Positions 43,901 to 55,163 of a DNA stretch of 64,000 nt are shown in pieces. A model generated the notes under the pieces. That model was not told the origin of the DNA. It saw nothing but the letters and a program-made list of their open reading frames with translations, and ran no database searches. Location: NCBI RefSeq assembly GCF_000214035.2, contig NZ_AFHG01000036.1:123402-187401 (forward strand), written 5' to 3'. Source of the DNA: Methyloversatilis universalis FAM5. Lineage in GTDB: Bacteria > Pseudomonadota > Gammaproteobacteria > Burkholderiales > Rhodocyclaceae. A program made the position numbers and the translations under genes. Numbering within the stretch: the first letter of the stretch is position 1; every line of letters starts with the position of its first letter.

Positions 43901-44463
43901 CGCGCATCGTCCAGCCGCCCCTGGGTTTCCTTGCGCCGCTCGCGGTACTTGGTGATGCCGGCCGCCTCTTCGAGAAAGGCGCGCAGCTCTTCCGGCCGCG
44001 CCTCGATGATGCGGGTGATCATGCCCTGCTCGATGATGGCGTAGGCACGTGGGCCCAGGCCGGTACCGAGGAACACGTCGATCACGTCGCGCCGGCGCAC
44101 GCGGGTGTTGTTGATGTAGTAATCCGACTGGCCGTCGCGCTCGAGCACGCGCTTGACCGCGATTTCGGCGTACTGCGACCACTGCCCGGCCGCCCTGCCC
44201 TGGGCGTTGTCAAACACCAGTTCGACGCTGGCCCGGCCCACCGGCTTGCGGGTGCCCGAGCCGTTGAAGATGACGTCGGTCATCGCGTCGCCGCGCAAGG
44301 CGGAGGCGCGCGACTCGCCGAGCACCCAGCGCACCGCGTCGATGATGTTCGATTTGCCGCAGCCGTTCGGCCCCACCACGCCGACCAGCTGGCCGGGCAT
44401 CTGAATGGTGGTCGGATCGACGAAGGTCTTGAAACCGGCGAGTTTGAGCTTGGACAGTCGCAC
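40957..44463 (-). CDS. smc: Chromosome segregation protein SMC
   Basis: A 1168-residue condensin ATPase. Head N: MRLSKLKLAGFKTFVDPTTI and Walker A GPNGCGKSNIIDAV near residue 32. Two very long coiled coils (about 170-500 and 665-1000) flank the hinge (about 505-660). Head C: signature QLLSGGEKALTATALVFAFF near 1066 and Walker B FCMLDEVDAPLDDTN near 1096. It organises newly replicated chromosomes. No scpA or scpB gene is nearby. The gene heads the zipA-ligA-galU-hpt-exonuclease run and has a terminator-like hairpin in its leader. Confidence 0.97.
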   Translation of the reverse strand: MRLSKLKLAGFKTFVDPTTIQMPGQLVGVVGPNGCGKSNIIDAVRWVLGESRASALRGDAMTDVIFNGSGTRKPVGRASVELVFDNAQGRAAGQWSQYAEIAVKRVLERDGQSDYYINNTRVRRRDVIDVFLGTGLGPRAYAIIEQGMITRIIEARPEELRAFLEEAAGITKYRERRKETQGRLDDARDNLVRLDDIVGELGSRIDRLQKQAEVAARYTELNRRLSERQALLWALKQRAAAAEAETLAQDAGRLENDIERDTAALRHHEAALERIRTEHFASSEAVHAAQAELLTANAEASRLEDDLKRAAENRHKLQARIAQLEGEVANWRARIEGIETDIGRWTELADHAAHRIEQAEARHETTSALLPEAEAAFQEAEQQASVARRELAAVEQQLKVEETHRANAGRTLNSLAGRRERIAHDEAQLVEPDREALALAQDKLESLQMAQEAAQQRLHAAQNAVPQLQAQVRNAQDAERAATRTLTETRARRDALVELQRKTQSDGKLAPWLAALGLQDAKPLWQSLQVDAGWEMAVEAVLRERLGALEVPDADTLARARAAGAAPQNLTLALPGQDASAAVPADSLRHRVRAQDARWNALLDLWLGPVAAVESLDGTATGPRVDREGRLAHGASLTLYAPDARTHGVLERARDIEGLGAEIDEADVRLAESREMLREAEAALAGAHEEQAAARREQQSLTQAAHSAQVEQIKLAQAVSRFDEQKAALARDRAEVELAEQTEQAHLERADAEIERARELIEVQRMRLDSALDAQKNADIQLREARFADQAAVRELQEANFSQRECSSRLTDLGNNLGMAKTQLENAELERALRSDEFAQIDEGSIDARLQQVLDNRRAREQVLATCRDAQEVLAAQLRDLESQRANTEHTLAPARERLADLKLRQQAALLNAEQYAQRLAEIELPEGRLDALVAEGEAEKVKEGALNGEIGRLGREIAALGAVNLAALEELAQASERKGYLDAQSTDLRDAIATLEDAIRRMDRETRALLKETYDRVNAEFGRIFPELFGGGEARLVMTGEEILDAGLQVFAQPPGKRNASIQLLSGGEKALTATALVFAFFQLNPAPFCMLDEVDAPLDDTNTERFCEMVKRMSASTQFVFISHNKITMEMAQQLVGVTMQERGCSRVVEVDMEAALKLRDEALSV

Positions 44464-44492
44464 GGGTCTGCGGCGGGAGGAAGGACGTGAGC

Positions 44493-44519
44493 TGAAAAAA
44501 GGCGGGCGAATGACGCCCG
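44493..44519 (-). terminator. Terminator-like hairpin in the smc leader
   Basis: On the minus strand CGGGCG-TCATT-CGCCCG (6-bp stem, 5-base loop) is followed by GCCTTTTTTC, the form of an intrinsic terminator. It ends 30 bases before the smc ATG and there is no minus-strand gene directly upstream to terminate. It may attenuate smc or stop antisense read-through. Confidence 0.6.
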
Positions 44520-44530
44520 ATAGGGTGCGG

Positions 44531-44539
44531 ATGATAGCA
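44531..44539 (-). promoter_or_regulatory. Candidate extended -10 promoter of smc
   Basis: Read on the minus strand, TGCTATCAT is a good extended -10 element about 70 bases before the smc ATG, directly ahead of the terminator-like hairpin. No matching -35 hexamer is seen. The remaining intergenic bases to 44750 contain no gene that I can support; TAGAAT at 44671-44676 may serve the plus-strand gene but lacks a -35. Confidence 0.4.
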
Positions 44540-44750
44540 CCGGCGCGGCTCAGCGGCCTTTGCGAGGGAAACCGGCGGCGCCGTCCGGTGGTCGAGCATC
44601 CGGCTCTGCTCCGTCGCAGCGAGCGCGGATGCTGCAGTGCATCGAATGCCGCGGCGTCCGCGTGTCGTCCTAGAATGGCGCCTCAGTCGAAAGAACCGTC
44701 ATGGCACTGACCATGGAAGGCTTTCATCCTTGTCATCAATCGGGGTGAAT

Positions 44751-45662
44751 ATGAGCAAGCCTTTCATTTCCCTGTGCCCGGAAATCACCCGGGCCAACGC
44801 GCTGAATCTGATGGACTGGCTGGAGGACGAAAACGTCATCCGCTATCTGAGCGATTCGCGCCATGTTTCCCGCCACATCGAACAGGTCGTCAGCCGGGTC
44901 CAGCTGCCGGTGCTGACCCATCTGTTCAACCAGGGCGGCCGCTTCTTCATGGCCCATGACCGGGACGACCGGCCGGTGGGCTTCGTGCGTCTGGTCAAGA
45001 GCGGCGCGGACTGCGAAATCGTGCTGGTCATCGGCGACCGCGACAACTGGGGCCGCAGGCTGGGCGCCAGTGCGCTGCGCGAAGGCATGAAGTTCGCCTT
45101 TTTCGACATGCGGGCCGAACGACTGATCGCGCGGATTCACGCCGACAACGCACGCTCGCTGAACACCTTCCTGCGCAGCGGCTTCCTGCTCGACAGCGAA
45201 ACACCGACGCTGAAGTCATTCGCCATGAGTTCGGAGCGCTATCTGCAGCGCCTGCGCGAAGATACGGTGAATGATCCGTCCGGCATCTACATCACCGAAA
45301 TCGACCAGAGCCGGCTGCGCACCCTGATCGCGCTGGAAGACGGTGCCGACGTGGTCGATCTGGAACACGAGATCGAACGCGCCATCGTGGTCGAGCCGCA
45401 ACAGGTGAAACGCGACGTGGTCACGATGAACTCCCGTGCCGTGCTGAATCTGGACGACGAGGAAATGGAAGTGGCCCTGGTCTATCCGGAGGACGCGGAC
45501 GGCAGCGAGGACAAACTGTCGGTGTGCTCAAGCATCGGCACCGCCATCCTGGGTTACCGCGAAGGCGACGCCATCGACTGGCGGACGCCGCACCGCACCC
45601 GGCGCATCCGGATCGAGCGCGTGCTGTACCAGCCGGAAGCGGCGGGCGACTTTCACCTTTAG
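44751..45662 (+). CDS. GNAT acetyltransferase fused to an Rnk/GreA-like domain
   Basis: A 303-residue two-part protein. Residues 1-170 are a GNAT acetyltransferase: PVGFVRLVKSG, then VIGDRDNWGRRLGASALREG (acetyl-CoA loop) and ARIHADNARSLNTFLRSGF. Residues 180-303 resemble Rnk (regulator of nucleoside diphosphate kinase): YITEIDQSRLRTLIALEDGA, a short helical arm (LEHEIERAIVVEPQQV), RDVVTMNSRAVL, and a GreA/GreB C-terminal fold with SSIGTAILGYREGDAIDW. Rnk binds RNA polymerase near the secondary channel. The fusion could therefore place an acetyltransferase on the polymerase, which is speculation. GGGGTGAAT precedes the ATG. The gene stands alone between smc and a DMT transporter. Confidence 0.85.
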   Translation: MSKPFISLCPEITRANALNLMDWLEDENVIRYLSDSRHVSRHIEQVVSRVQLPVLTHLFNQGGRFFMAHDRDDRPVGFVRLVKSGADCEIVLVIGDRDNWGRRLGASALREGMKFAFFDMRAERLIARIHADNARSLNTFLRSGFLLDSETPTLKSFAMSSERYLQRLREDTVNDPSGIYITEIDQSRLRTLIALEDGADVVDLEHEIERAIVVEPQQVKRDVVTMNSRAVLNLDDEEMEVALVYPEDADGSEDKLSVCSSIGTAILGYREGDAIDWRTPHRTRRIRIERVLYQPEAAGDFHL

Positions 45663-45775
45663 GCCCGCTGCGCCGGCGGACCGGCCGCGGTGCATGTCGG
45701 GCCGCGGCAATGCACCGGTCGGAAAATGCGTGACCGTGCGCCCTGGCTACCGTGTTGCCTGCAGGACGCGGACGC

Positions 45776-46699
45776 TCAGCCGCCGGACGGGCGCCCGGCC
45801 GGCGTTTCGTCCGCTGGCGCTTCCAGATGCCCGGAAAACAGGCTGGCTGCGATGATCATCGCGCCGCCGGCCCATTCCTTCACGCCCATCACCTCGCCCG
45901 CCAGCCACCACGACGAGATCGCGGCGACCACCAGTTCGAACAGGAAAAGCGCGATCGCAGCGTTGGCGCTGAGGAAGGTGATGCCGTACTGCACCACCAG
46001 ATTGACCACCAGCAGCACGCCGGCCACCACGGCGAGCAGCAGCCAGGTTCCGGCGCCGGCGGACACCGCCTGTTCCAGCGGCGATTCGCCGCGCAGCCAG
46101 GCGATCAGCGGCGCCATGCAGATCACGCCGAGGAAGACCGCCATCACCTTCTGTTCTATCTCGATGTGGGCGGTGCGGCGGATGAGCACATTGGTGAGCG
46201 CAAAACACACGCCGGCACCCAGACCCACCCACTCCGCGGTGCCGGATGGCCAGGGCAGGCCGAGTTCCGGCCGCCACAGCATGACGAAGGCGCCGGCCAG
46301 AGACAGCGCGATCACGCCGGCACCGGCCCGGCTCAGCCGTTCGCCCAGCAGCAGGCGCGACAGCAGCACGGTCCACAGCGGCGACAGGTAGAACAGCAGC
46401 AGCACCCGCATCACCACGCCGTCCAGCGTGCCGAGCACGTAGCCGATATTGGTGCCGGCCGCGGCCAGCGCCAGCGCGACGAACCAGAAGCTGGGCCGGG
46501 TGCGGCGCAGTACCGGCCACAGCGGCCCCAGTCCGAACAGGAAGGCCAGACCGTAGGTGATCAGGGTCGCGGTGACGCCGCCGACGCCGGCGGCGTCGAT
46601 CACGCGATAGGGGTACCAGATCAGGCCCCACACGACCGCGCCGGCCAGCAGTGCGATCGAGGGCAGCAGCCGTGACGACGGCCGGCGGGAAGTGAGCAT
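45776..46699 (-). CDS. EamA/DMT-superfamily transporter
   Basis: A 307-residue inner-membrane protein with ten hydrophobic helices in two EamA repeats (about 12-142 and 155-288). Typical DMT features are AGAVVWGLIWYPYRVIDAAG at the start, VLLLFYLSPLWTVLLSRLLL plus GERLS at the end of repeat 1, and FLSANAAIALFLFELVVAA plus GEVMGVKEW at the end of repeat 2. Members export amino acids or other metabolites; the substrate is not readable. It is transcribed divergently from dapC. The 113 bases between it and the GNAT-Rnk gene hold no clear element. Confidence 0.9.
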   Translation of the reverse strand: MLTSRRPSSRLLPSIALLAGAVVWGLIWYPYRVIDAAGVGGVTATLITYGLAFLFGLGPLWPVLRRTRPSFWFVALALAAAGTNIGYVLGTLDGVVMRVLLLFYLSPLWTVLLSRLLLGERLSRAGAGVIALSLAGAFVMLWRPELGLPWPSGTAEWVGLGAGVCFALTNVLIRRTAHIEIEQKVMAVFLGVICMAPLIAWLRGESPLEQAVSAGAGTWLLLAVVAGVLLVVNLVVQYGITFLSANAAIALFLFELVVAAISSWWLAGEVMGVKEWAGGAMIIAASLFSGHLEAPADETPAGRPSGG

Positions 46700-46706
46700 C
46701 GGGACG

Positions 46707-46712
46707 TATACT
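46707..46712 (+). promoter_or_regulatory. Candidate -10 of the dapC operon
   Basis: TATACT lies 62 bases before the dapC ATG in the divergent gap with the DMT transporter gene. No -35 of good quality is present, so confidence is low. Confidence 0.3.
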
Positions 46713-46774
46713 TACGGGTTTACGGGCGCCGCCGTCGGCGCCACCGGCTTCAAGAACCGAAACTGCTGACTTTC

Positions 46775-47989
46775 ATGCTGAACGACACCCTGCCCGTCAC
46801 GCCCCATCTGTCGCTGCTCCAACCCTATCCCTTTGAAAGACTGAAGGAATTGACCGCCGGCGTGACCGGACCGGCCGATCTGCCGCTGGTGCGCCTGTCG
46901 ATCGGCGAGCCGCAGCATGCCACGCCTCAGCTGATCAAGGACGCGCTGACCGGCGCGCTGGACGGCCTCGCGGTGTATCCGACCACCGCCGGCATCGATG
47001 CGCTGCGCGAGTGTATCGCGGCCTGGCTGCAGCGCCGCTACGGCCTGCCGGCGGTGAGCGCGGCGACCCAGGTGCTGCCGGTGAACGGTTCGCGCGAGGC
47101 GCTGTTCTCGTTCGCGCAGTGCGTGATCGACGGCAGCCGGCCGGACGCGAAGGTGCTGGCGCCCAATCCCTTCTATCAGATCTATGAAGGCGCGGCCCTG
47201 CTGGCTGGCGCACAGATCGCCTTCTACAACCAGCTGCCGGACGATCGCTTCGCCTGCAATTTCGATCGCATTCCGGAGGCGGACTGGAAGGGCGTGCAGC
47301 TGGTCTATGTGTGCTCGCCGGCCAATCCCTGCGGCAAGGTGATGACGCTGGACGAGTGGCGCGCGCTCTTCGAACTGGCCGACCGCCACAACTTCGTCAT
47401 CGCCTCCGACGAGTGCTATTCGGAAATCTATTTCGACGAGGCGGCCCCGCCGCTCGGTGGCCTGCAGGCCGCGCAGGCGCTCGGCCGCAGCGCATTCGAG
47501 CGGCTGGTGGTGTTTTCCAGCCTGTCCAAGCGCTCGAACGTGCCCGGCCTGCGCTCCGGCTTCGTCGCCGGCGACGCGCGCCTGCTCAAGCGCTTCCTGC
47601 TCTACCGCACCTACCACGGCGGCGCGATGGGGCTGGCGGTGCAGCGCGCCAGCATCGCCGCGTGGTCGGACGAAGCGCACGTGCGCGACAACCGCGACCA
47701 GTACCGCGCCAAGTTCGCGGCGGTGCAGCCGCTGATCGCCTCGGTCATGGAATCGCCGCTGCCGGACGCCAGTTTCTACCTGTGGGCACGCACGCCGATC
47801 GACGATGCCGAGTTCGCCCGGCGCGTGCTCGCCGAATATAATGTTGCAGTCTTGCCGGGCAGCTACCTCGCCCGCACGGCCCACGGCATCAATCCGGGGG
47901 CCGGTTTCGTCCGCATTGCGCTGGTGGCACCCGCCAGCGAGTGCATCGAGGCCGCCGAACGCATCGTGCAGTTCTGTCGCGCACTCTGA
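46775..47989 (+). CDS. dapC: Succinyldiaminopimelate transaminase DapC
   Basis: A 404-residue class I PLP aminotransferase of lysine/meso-DAP synthesis. Conserved parts are LVRLSIGEPQHATP, YPTTAGIDALRECIAAWLQR, VNGSREALFSF, NPFYQIYEGAA, SPANPCGKVMTLDEW, SDECYSEIYFDE and the PLP-Lys segment FSSLSKRSNVPGLRSGF. Its role is fixed by the next gene, dapD, with dapE three genes on. It opens the dapC-dapD-pilU-dapE-prmB operon. Confidence 0.95.
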   Translation: MLNDTLPVTPHLSLLQPYPFERLKELTAGVTGPADLPLVRLSIGEPQHATPQLIKDALTGALDGLAVYPTTAGIDALRECIAAWLQRRYGLPAVSAATQVLPVNGSREALFSFAQCVIDGSRPDAKVLAPNPFYQIYEGAALLAGAQIAFYNQLPDDRFACNFDRIPEADWKGVQLVYVCSPANPCGKVMTLDEWRALFELADRHNFVIASDECYSEIYFDEAAPPLGGLQAAQALGRSAFERLVVFSSLSKRSNVPGLRSGFVAGDARLLKRFLLYRTYHGGAMGLAVQRASIAAWSDEAHVRDNRDQYRAKFAAVQPLIASVMESPLPDASFYLWARTPIDDAEFARRVLAEYNVAVLPGSYLARTAHGINPGAGFVRIALVAPASECIEAAERIVQFCRAL

Positions 47990-48037
47990 GCCGCGGCACC
48001 ACGACCCTCTCACATCGAACACTACGGGACACCCTCC

Positions 48038-48856
48038 ATGCAGGCCGCACAGCAGATCATCGAAACCGCCTTCGAAAACCGCACCCAGTACTCGCCGGAC
48101 AACTTCCCGGCCGAGGTGCGCGAAGCCATTGAATACGTACTCGCCCAGCTCGACAGCGGCGCGCTGCGCGTGGCCGAGCGCATCGACGGCCAGTGGGTCA
48201 CCCACCAGTGGATCAAGAAGGCGGTGCTGCTGTCCTTCCGCATGGAAGACAACGTGGTGATGGACGGCGCAGAAACCCGCTACTTCGACAAGGTGCCGAT
48301 GAAGTTCGCCGGCTACGACGAAGCGGCCTTCCGCGCCGGCGGTTTCCGCGTGGTGCCGCCGGCCACCGTGCGCCGCGGCGCCTACATCGCCAAGAACGCG
48401 GTGCTGATGCCGTCCTACGTGAACATCGGCGCCTACGTCGGTGAAGGCACCATGGTCGACACCTGGGCCACTGTCGGTTCCTGCGCCCAGATCGGCAAGA
48501 ACGTGCACCTGTCGGGCGGCGTCGGCATCGGCGGCGTGCTGGAGCCGGTGCAGGCCAACCCGACCATCATCGGCGACAACTGCTTCATCGGCGCCCGTTC
48601 GGAAGTGGTCGAAGGCGTCATCGTCGAGGACAACTGCGTGATCTCGATGGGCGTGTACATCGGCCAGAGCACCAAGATCTACGACCGCGCCACCGGTGAG
48701 GTGATGTACGGCCGCGTGCCGGAAGGTTCGGTCGTGGTGTCCGGCAACCTGCCGTCGGCCGATGGCAAGTACAGCCTGTACTGCGCCGTCATCGTCAAGC
48801 GCGTCGACGCGCAGACCCGCGCCAAGACCAGCATCAACGAACTGCTGCGCGCCTGA
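48038..48856 (+). CDS. dapD: Tetrahydrodipicolinate N-succinyltransferase
   Basis: A 272-residue trimeric left-handed beta-helix enzyme that succinylates tetrahydrodipicolinate. Hexapeptide repeats span about 105-235 ([59 protein letters not shown]). The N-terminal helical domain ([18 protein letters not shown]) and the C-terminal [20 protein letters not shown] are complete. It supplies the substrate that DapC transaminates and DapE desuccinylates, both encoded in this run. Confidence 0.97.
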   Translation: MQAAQQIIETAFENRTQYSPDNFPAEVREAIEYVLAQLDSGALRVAERIDGQWVTHQWIKKAVLLSFRMEDNVVMDGAETRYFDKVPMKFAGYDEAAFRAGGFRVVPPATVRRGAYIAKNAVLMPSYVNIGAYVGEGTMVDTWATVGSCAQIGKNVHLSGGVGIGGVLEPVQANPTIIGDNCFIGARSEVVEGVIVEDNCVISMGVYIGQSTKIYDRATGEVMYGRVPEGSVVVSGNLPSADGKYSLYCAVIVKRVDAQTRAKTSINELLRA

Positions 48857-48904
48857 TTCCGCACAGTCCGACCCACTGAAGATGTCGCCGGCGGAGGCCC
48901 TCGC

Positions 48905-50086
48905 GTGATTCTCGACAAGCTGTTCCAGGTCATGGCGGAGAAGAACGCCTCCGACATCTTCATTTCGGCCGGCGCGCCGATCGCGATCAAGATCCAGGGC
49001 ACCACGGTGCCGATCAACCAGCGCGTGATGGATCCGGAAACGATCCAGCGCATGGCCTACGAAATGCTCAGCGAAGAGCAGCAGCAGAAGTTCGAGAAGA
49101 CGCGCGAACTGAACCTGTCCTTCGGCCGGCGCGACCTCGGCAACTTCCGGGTCAACATGTTCTGGCAGCGCGGCAGCATCGCCATGGTGGTGCGCTACAT
49201 CCTGGGCGACATCCCGCCGCTGGACACCCTCGGCCTGCCGCCGGTGCTGACCGACATGATCATGGAGAAGCGCGGCCTCATCCTGGTCGTGGGCTCCACC
49301 GGTTCCGGCAAATCGACCACGATGGCGGCGATGATCGACTATCGCAACGCCAACAAGTCGGGCCACATCCTGACGGTCGAAGACCCGATCGAATACCTGT
49401 TCAAGCACAAGAAATCCATCGTCAATCAGCGCGAGATCGGCATGGACACCGAGGGCTGGGCGCCCGCGCTGAAGAACGCGATGCGTCAGGCGCCGGACTG
49501 CATCCTGATCGGCGAAATCCGCGATCTGGAAACCATGCAGGCGGCACTCGCCTACGCCCAGACCGGTCACCTGTGCCTGGCCACGCTGCACGCGAACAAC
49601 GCCCACCACGCGCTGAACCGCATCGTCAATTTCTTCCCGCTGGACAGCCGTCCGCTGCTTTTCCTCGACCTGTCGGTCACGCTCAAGGGCATCATTTCGC
49701 AGCGCCTGGTGCGCAAGCCGGACGGCCGCCGCATGCCGGCGGTCGAGGTGCTGCTGAACACCCGCTACATTTCCGAACTGATCGAGCGCGGCGAGGTAAA
49801 CAGCGTGAAGGAGGCGATGGAGCGCAGCATGGCGCCCGGTTCGCAGACCTTCGAACAGGATCTGTTCCGCCTCTACCGCGAAGGCGAAATCACGCTGGAC
49901 GAGGCGCTGTCGAATTCCGACTCGCCGACCAACCTGTCCTGGCTCATCAACAACTCGCAGTTCGGCACGCCCGAGTCGCCCAAACCCGATGCGCAGAGCA
50001 TCGACATTCCGGACCTCGAAGCGACCGAGCCGAGCGGCGCATCCTTCGCCGAGTTTTCGCTCAATCTCGACGACAGCGGCCGCTGA
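48905..50086 (+). CDS. pilU: Type IV pilus retraction ATPase PilU
   Basis: A 393-residue PilT/PilU-type hexameric motor. Visible are Walker A VVGSTGSGKSTTMAAM near residue 125, the Asp box (ILTVEDPIEYLFKHKKS), Walker B DCILIGEIRDLETM near 199 and the His box TGHLCLATLHANNAHHALN near 220. The N-terminal VMAEKNASDIFISAGAPIAI and the extended acidic C-terminal tail of about 45 residues fit PilU better than PilT. It starts with GTG. No other pilus gene is near; it lies inside the dap operon, 48 bases after dapD and 30 before dapE. Confidence 0.92.
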   Translation: MILDKLFQVMAEKNASDIFISAGAPIAIKIQGTTVPINQRVMDPETIQRMAYEMLSEEQQQKFEKTRELNLSFGRRDLGNFRVNMFWQRGSIAMVVRYILGDIPPLDTLGLPPVLTDMIMEKRGLILVVGSTGSGKSTTMAAMIDYRNANKSGHILTVEDPIEYLFKHKKSIVNQREIGMDTEGWAPALKNAMRQAPDCILIGEIRDLETMQAALAYAQTGHLCLATLHANNAHHALNRIVNFFPLDSRPLLFLDLSVTLKGIISQRLVRKPDGRRMPAVEVLLNTRYISELIERGEVNSVKEAMERSMAPGSQTFEQDLFRLYREGEITLDEALSNSDSPTNLSWLINNSQFGTPESPKPDAQSIDIPDLEATEPSGASFAEFSLNLDDSGR

Positions 50087-52187
<2,101 letters not shown>

Positions 52188-52191
<4 letters not shown>

Positions 52192-55136
52192 GCGAAGCGG
52201 ACCACCAGCCCGCATCAGGGCTGGACCGCATTGCGGACGCCGCCCCGGCGGCGCGCGCCCGCCGGGGCAGGCGCTCGCCCGCGCTGTGGCAGGGCCTGTC
52301 GCTCGGCCTGTTCGTACTCATGGTGTCGCTCGGCCTGGCCGCGCTGTCCGGTCGCGACGACGCCGGCGCCGTCCATGCAACGCTGGGTCATGAACTGGCC
52401 GCAGCAATCGCCGAACGGCGTGCAGAGCCCATCCACGCCGCGCTGGACGAGGCCGCCCGGCGCGGCCAGCTGATCGCGGCCACGGTACGCGACGCTGACG
52501 GCACCGTGATCGCCGAGCTGAAAGGCCCGTCGCCCACCGGCAGCGAACGCCATCTGCAGATCGACGGCCAGGTCATGCATCAGGGTCGTCCGGTCGGCCT
52601 GCTGTCGGTGGTGAGCATGCAGGAAGGCGGCGGCAGCCTGCTCGCCCGCACGCTGCTGCCGGCTTTCGCGCTGGCCGGCTTCTGCGCGCTGGTGGCCTGG
52701 GGTGCCGGCAGCACGCTGCGCCGTCGTCTGGCGCCCTCGCTGTCCGCGCTCGAAGGCGCCAGCGCGGTCATCGCCCAGGGCGGGCGACCCAGCCTTGACC
52801 GCATCACCGACAGCCTGCTCGCGCCGCTGGCACGTGCGCTGGAAAACGCCGCCTTCACGCTGGCCAGCCGGCGCGACGAGGCCATGGCCCGCGAACAGCG
52901 GCTGGGTCGCATCGTGCGCGCCCACGACGAGGCGGAATGGGAATGGTGGCCGGCCACCGGCGAAACCTGGTACAGCCCGCGCTTTCCCGAACTGCTGGGC
53001 TATACCGCGCACGACGCGTTCGAAAGCCAGTTCAAGTGGCGCGCCGCGATCCATCCGGACGACGCCGGCACGGTGCGCCGGGCGCGCGACCGGCTGGTGC
53101 GCGGCGAACTGCAGCGCACCGACGACCCGATACGGCTGCGCGTGCGTGACGGCACCTACCGCTGGTTCCGGCTGCGCGCCACCGCCGACCGCGACCCGCA
53201 GGGCGGCGCGCGCTGCGTGTCCGGCACGCTGGAGGACGTGACCCGCGAGCGGATGACGCTGGACGCGCTGCGCGAAAGCGAGGCGCGGCTGTTCCACGCG
53301 GTACGCGGCTCCTTCGACGGCGCCTGGGACTGGGATCTGGGCGCCGGACGCTACTTCCTGTCGCCGCGGCTGAGCGAAATCCTCGGCATTTCGCAGGCGC
53401 AGCAGCCACAGACCCACGACGATCTGCTGGAGCGGGTGCACCCGGACGATCTGGCGCGGCTGCAGCACGCGATCGACGAACACTTCCTGCGCCGCGAATC
53501 GTTCGACATCGAATACCGCATGCGCCATGCCGACGGCCGCTACCTGTGGGTGCGCGACCGCGGCCTCGCCACCCGCAGCCCCAACGGCAAGGTGCTGCGC
53601 TTTTCCGGCTCGATCACCGACATCACCGAGCGCAAGTTGGCGGAAGAAGCGGTGGTCAGGCTGGCCGCCGAAAAGCAGGCGCTGCTGGACGACGTGCCGG
53701 TGGCCATCGTCTATGTGCGCGACAACCAGATCGCCGACTGCAACCGGCGCTGCGAGGAAATTTTCGGCTACCGCCAGAGTGAGCTGATCGGCTGCACGAT
53801 GGATCTGTTCTTCAACAGCTACCACGAACTGCCTGCGCTGCTCGAAGGGGCCGGCCGCAACGCGCCACAGCCGCACGCGCAGGAAGCCATGCTGATGCGG
53901 CGCGACGGCAGCCCGCTGCACGCCTATGTTTCGGTACGCCAGGTCAGCACCCGGACCAGTTCGCCGGAAGAAACGATCTGGATCTTTTCCGACGACACCG
54001 CGCGCCGGCGCGCGCTGGACGCCGCCCGGCGCGAGGAGCATTTCTCGGCTGCGCTGGTGCGCAGCATGCCCGGCGTATTCCTGCTGGTGGATGCGCGCGG
54101 CGCGCTGCGCCGCTGGAACGAGAATCTGCAGACCGTGACCGGTCACGGCGCGCCCGACCTGATGGGCAAATCGGCCCTCGACCTTTTCCCGGAGGTGTTC
54201 CGCCCGCTGCTGCGCCGCCAGGCCCGCCGGGCGTTGACCCACCGCGATTCCACCTTCGAGGCCGACCTGCTGTCGGCCGGCGGCGAGCACCTGACCCACG
54301 CCTTCAGCCTTTACCGGCTGGATCTGGACGGCCTGCCCCACCTGCTGTGCACCGGCCTGGACATCCGCGCCCAGAAGGAAGCCGAACGCAGCGTGCTGGC
54401 GATGAACCAGCGCCTGGAAACCCGGGTGCGCGAGCGCACCGCCGAACTGCTGACCGCGATGCGCGAACTGGAGAGCTTCAGCTACTCGGTGTCGCACGAT
54501 CTGGCAGCACCACTGCGCGGCATCGACGGCTTTTCGCGCATGATCGAGGAAGATTATGCCGACCAGCTGGACGAACGCGGCCGCGATTACATCAACCGCA
54601 TCCGCGCCGGCACCCAGCGCATGCACAGGCTGATCGACGACCTGCTCGGTCTGGCACGCATCACCCGCAACGAAATGAACCGCCAGATGGTGGATCTGAG
54701 TGCCATGGTGAGCGAAATATGCTCGGAACTGACGCGATCCGAGCCTGAACGGCGGGCAGAGTTCCTCATTCAGCCGTCAATGCGCGTGTATGCTGACGCC
54801 AATCTGCTGCGTATCGCGCTGGACAATCTGCTGCGCAACGCCTGGAAGTTCACCAGCCGTCATGATGGCGCCCGCATCGAGATCGGTTGCTTGCAGCATG
54901 ATCGTGAGCTCGTGTATTTTGTGAAGGACGACGGCGCGGGCTTTGACATGCGTTACGCAACAAAGCTCTTCGGCCCCTTCCAGCGGCTGCACTCGGTGGG
55001 CGAATTCTCCGGAAGCGGCATCGGACTGGCCATCGTGAACCGCATCGTCCAGCGGCACGGCGGTCGGATCTGGGCAGAAGCCGAAGTGGAACGCGGCGCA
55101 TGCTTCTTCTTTACGCTGGAGCCTGCCGTGCAATGA
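52188..55136 (+). CDS. Membrane hybrid-PAS sensor histidine kinase
   Basis: A 982-residue kinase. Two helices near 33-56 and 150-172 enclose a small periplasmic domain. Four PAS domains follow (about 240-355, 360-485, 505-615 and 625-740; e.g. WEWWPATGETWYSPRFPELL and WDWDLGAGRYFLSPRLSEIL). Next come a coiled coil with the phosphorylated His near 768 (SYSVSHDLAAPLRGIDGF, the phytochrome-like SHDL-PLR class) and an ATPase domain with the N box near 880 (LDNLLRNAWKFTSRH) and the G box SGSGIGLAIVNRIVQRHGG. No receiver domain is attached; a stand-alone receiver follows 27 bases on. It starts at an ATGA overlap with prmB. Confidence 0.93.
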
Positions 55137-55163
55137 CGCAGGCGACCTGACAGGCTGTTTTAT

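Noticed and set aside
41059-44490. A 1143-codon open frame on the plus strand, antisense to smc
   Set aside because: It mirrors smc codons in a GC-rich gene, is low in complexity (Arg, Gln, Leu, His rich) and has no family signature. smc itself is unmistakable.
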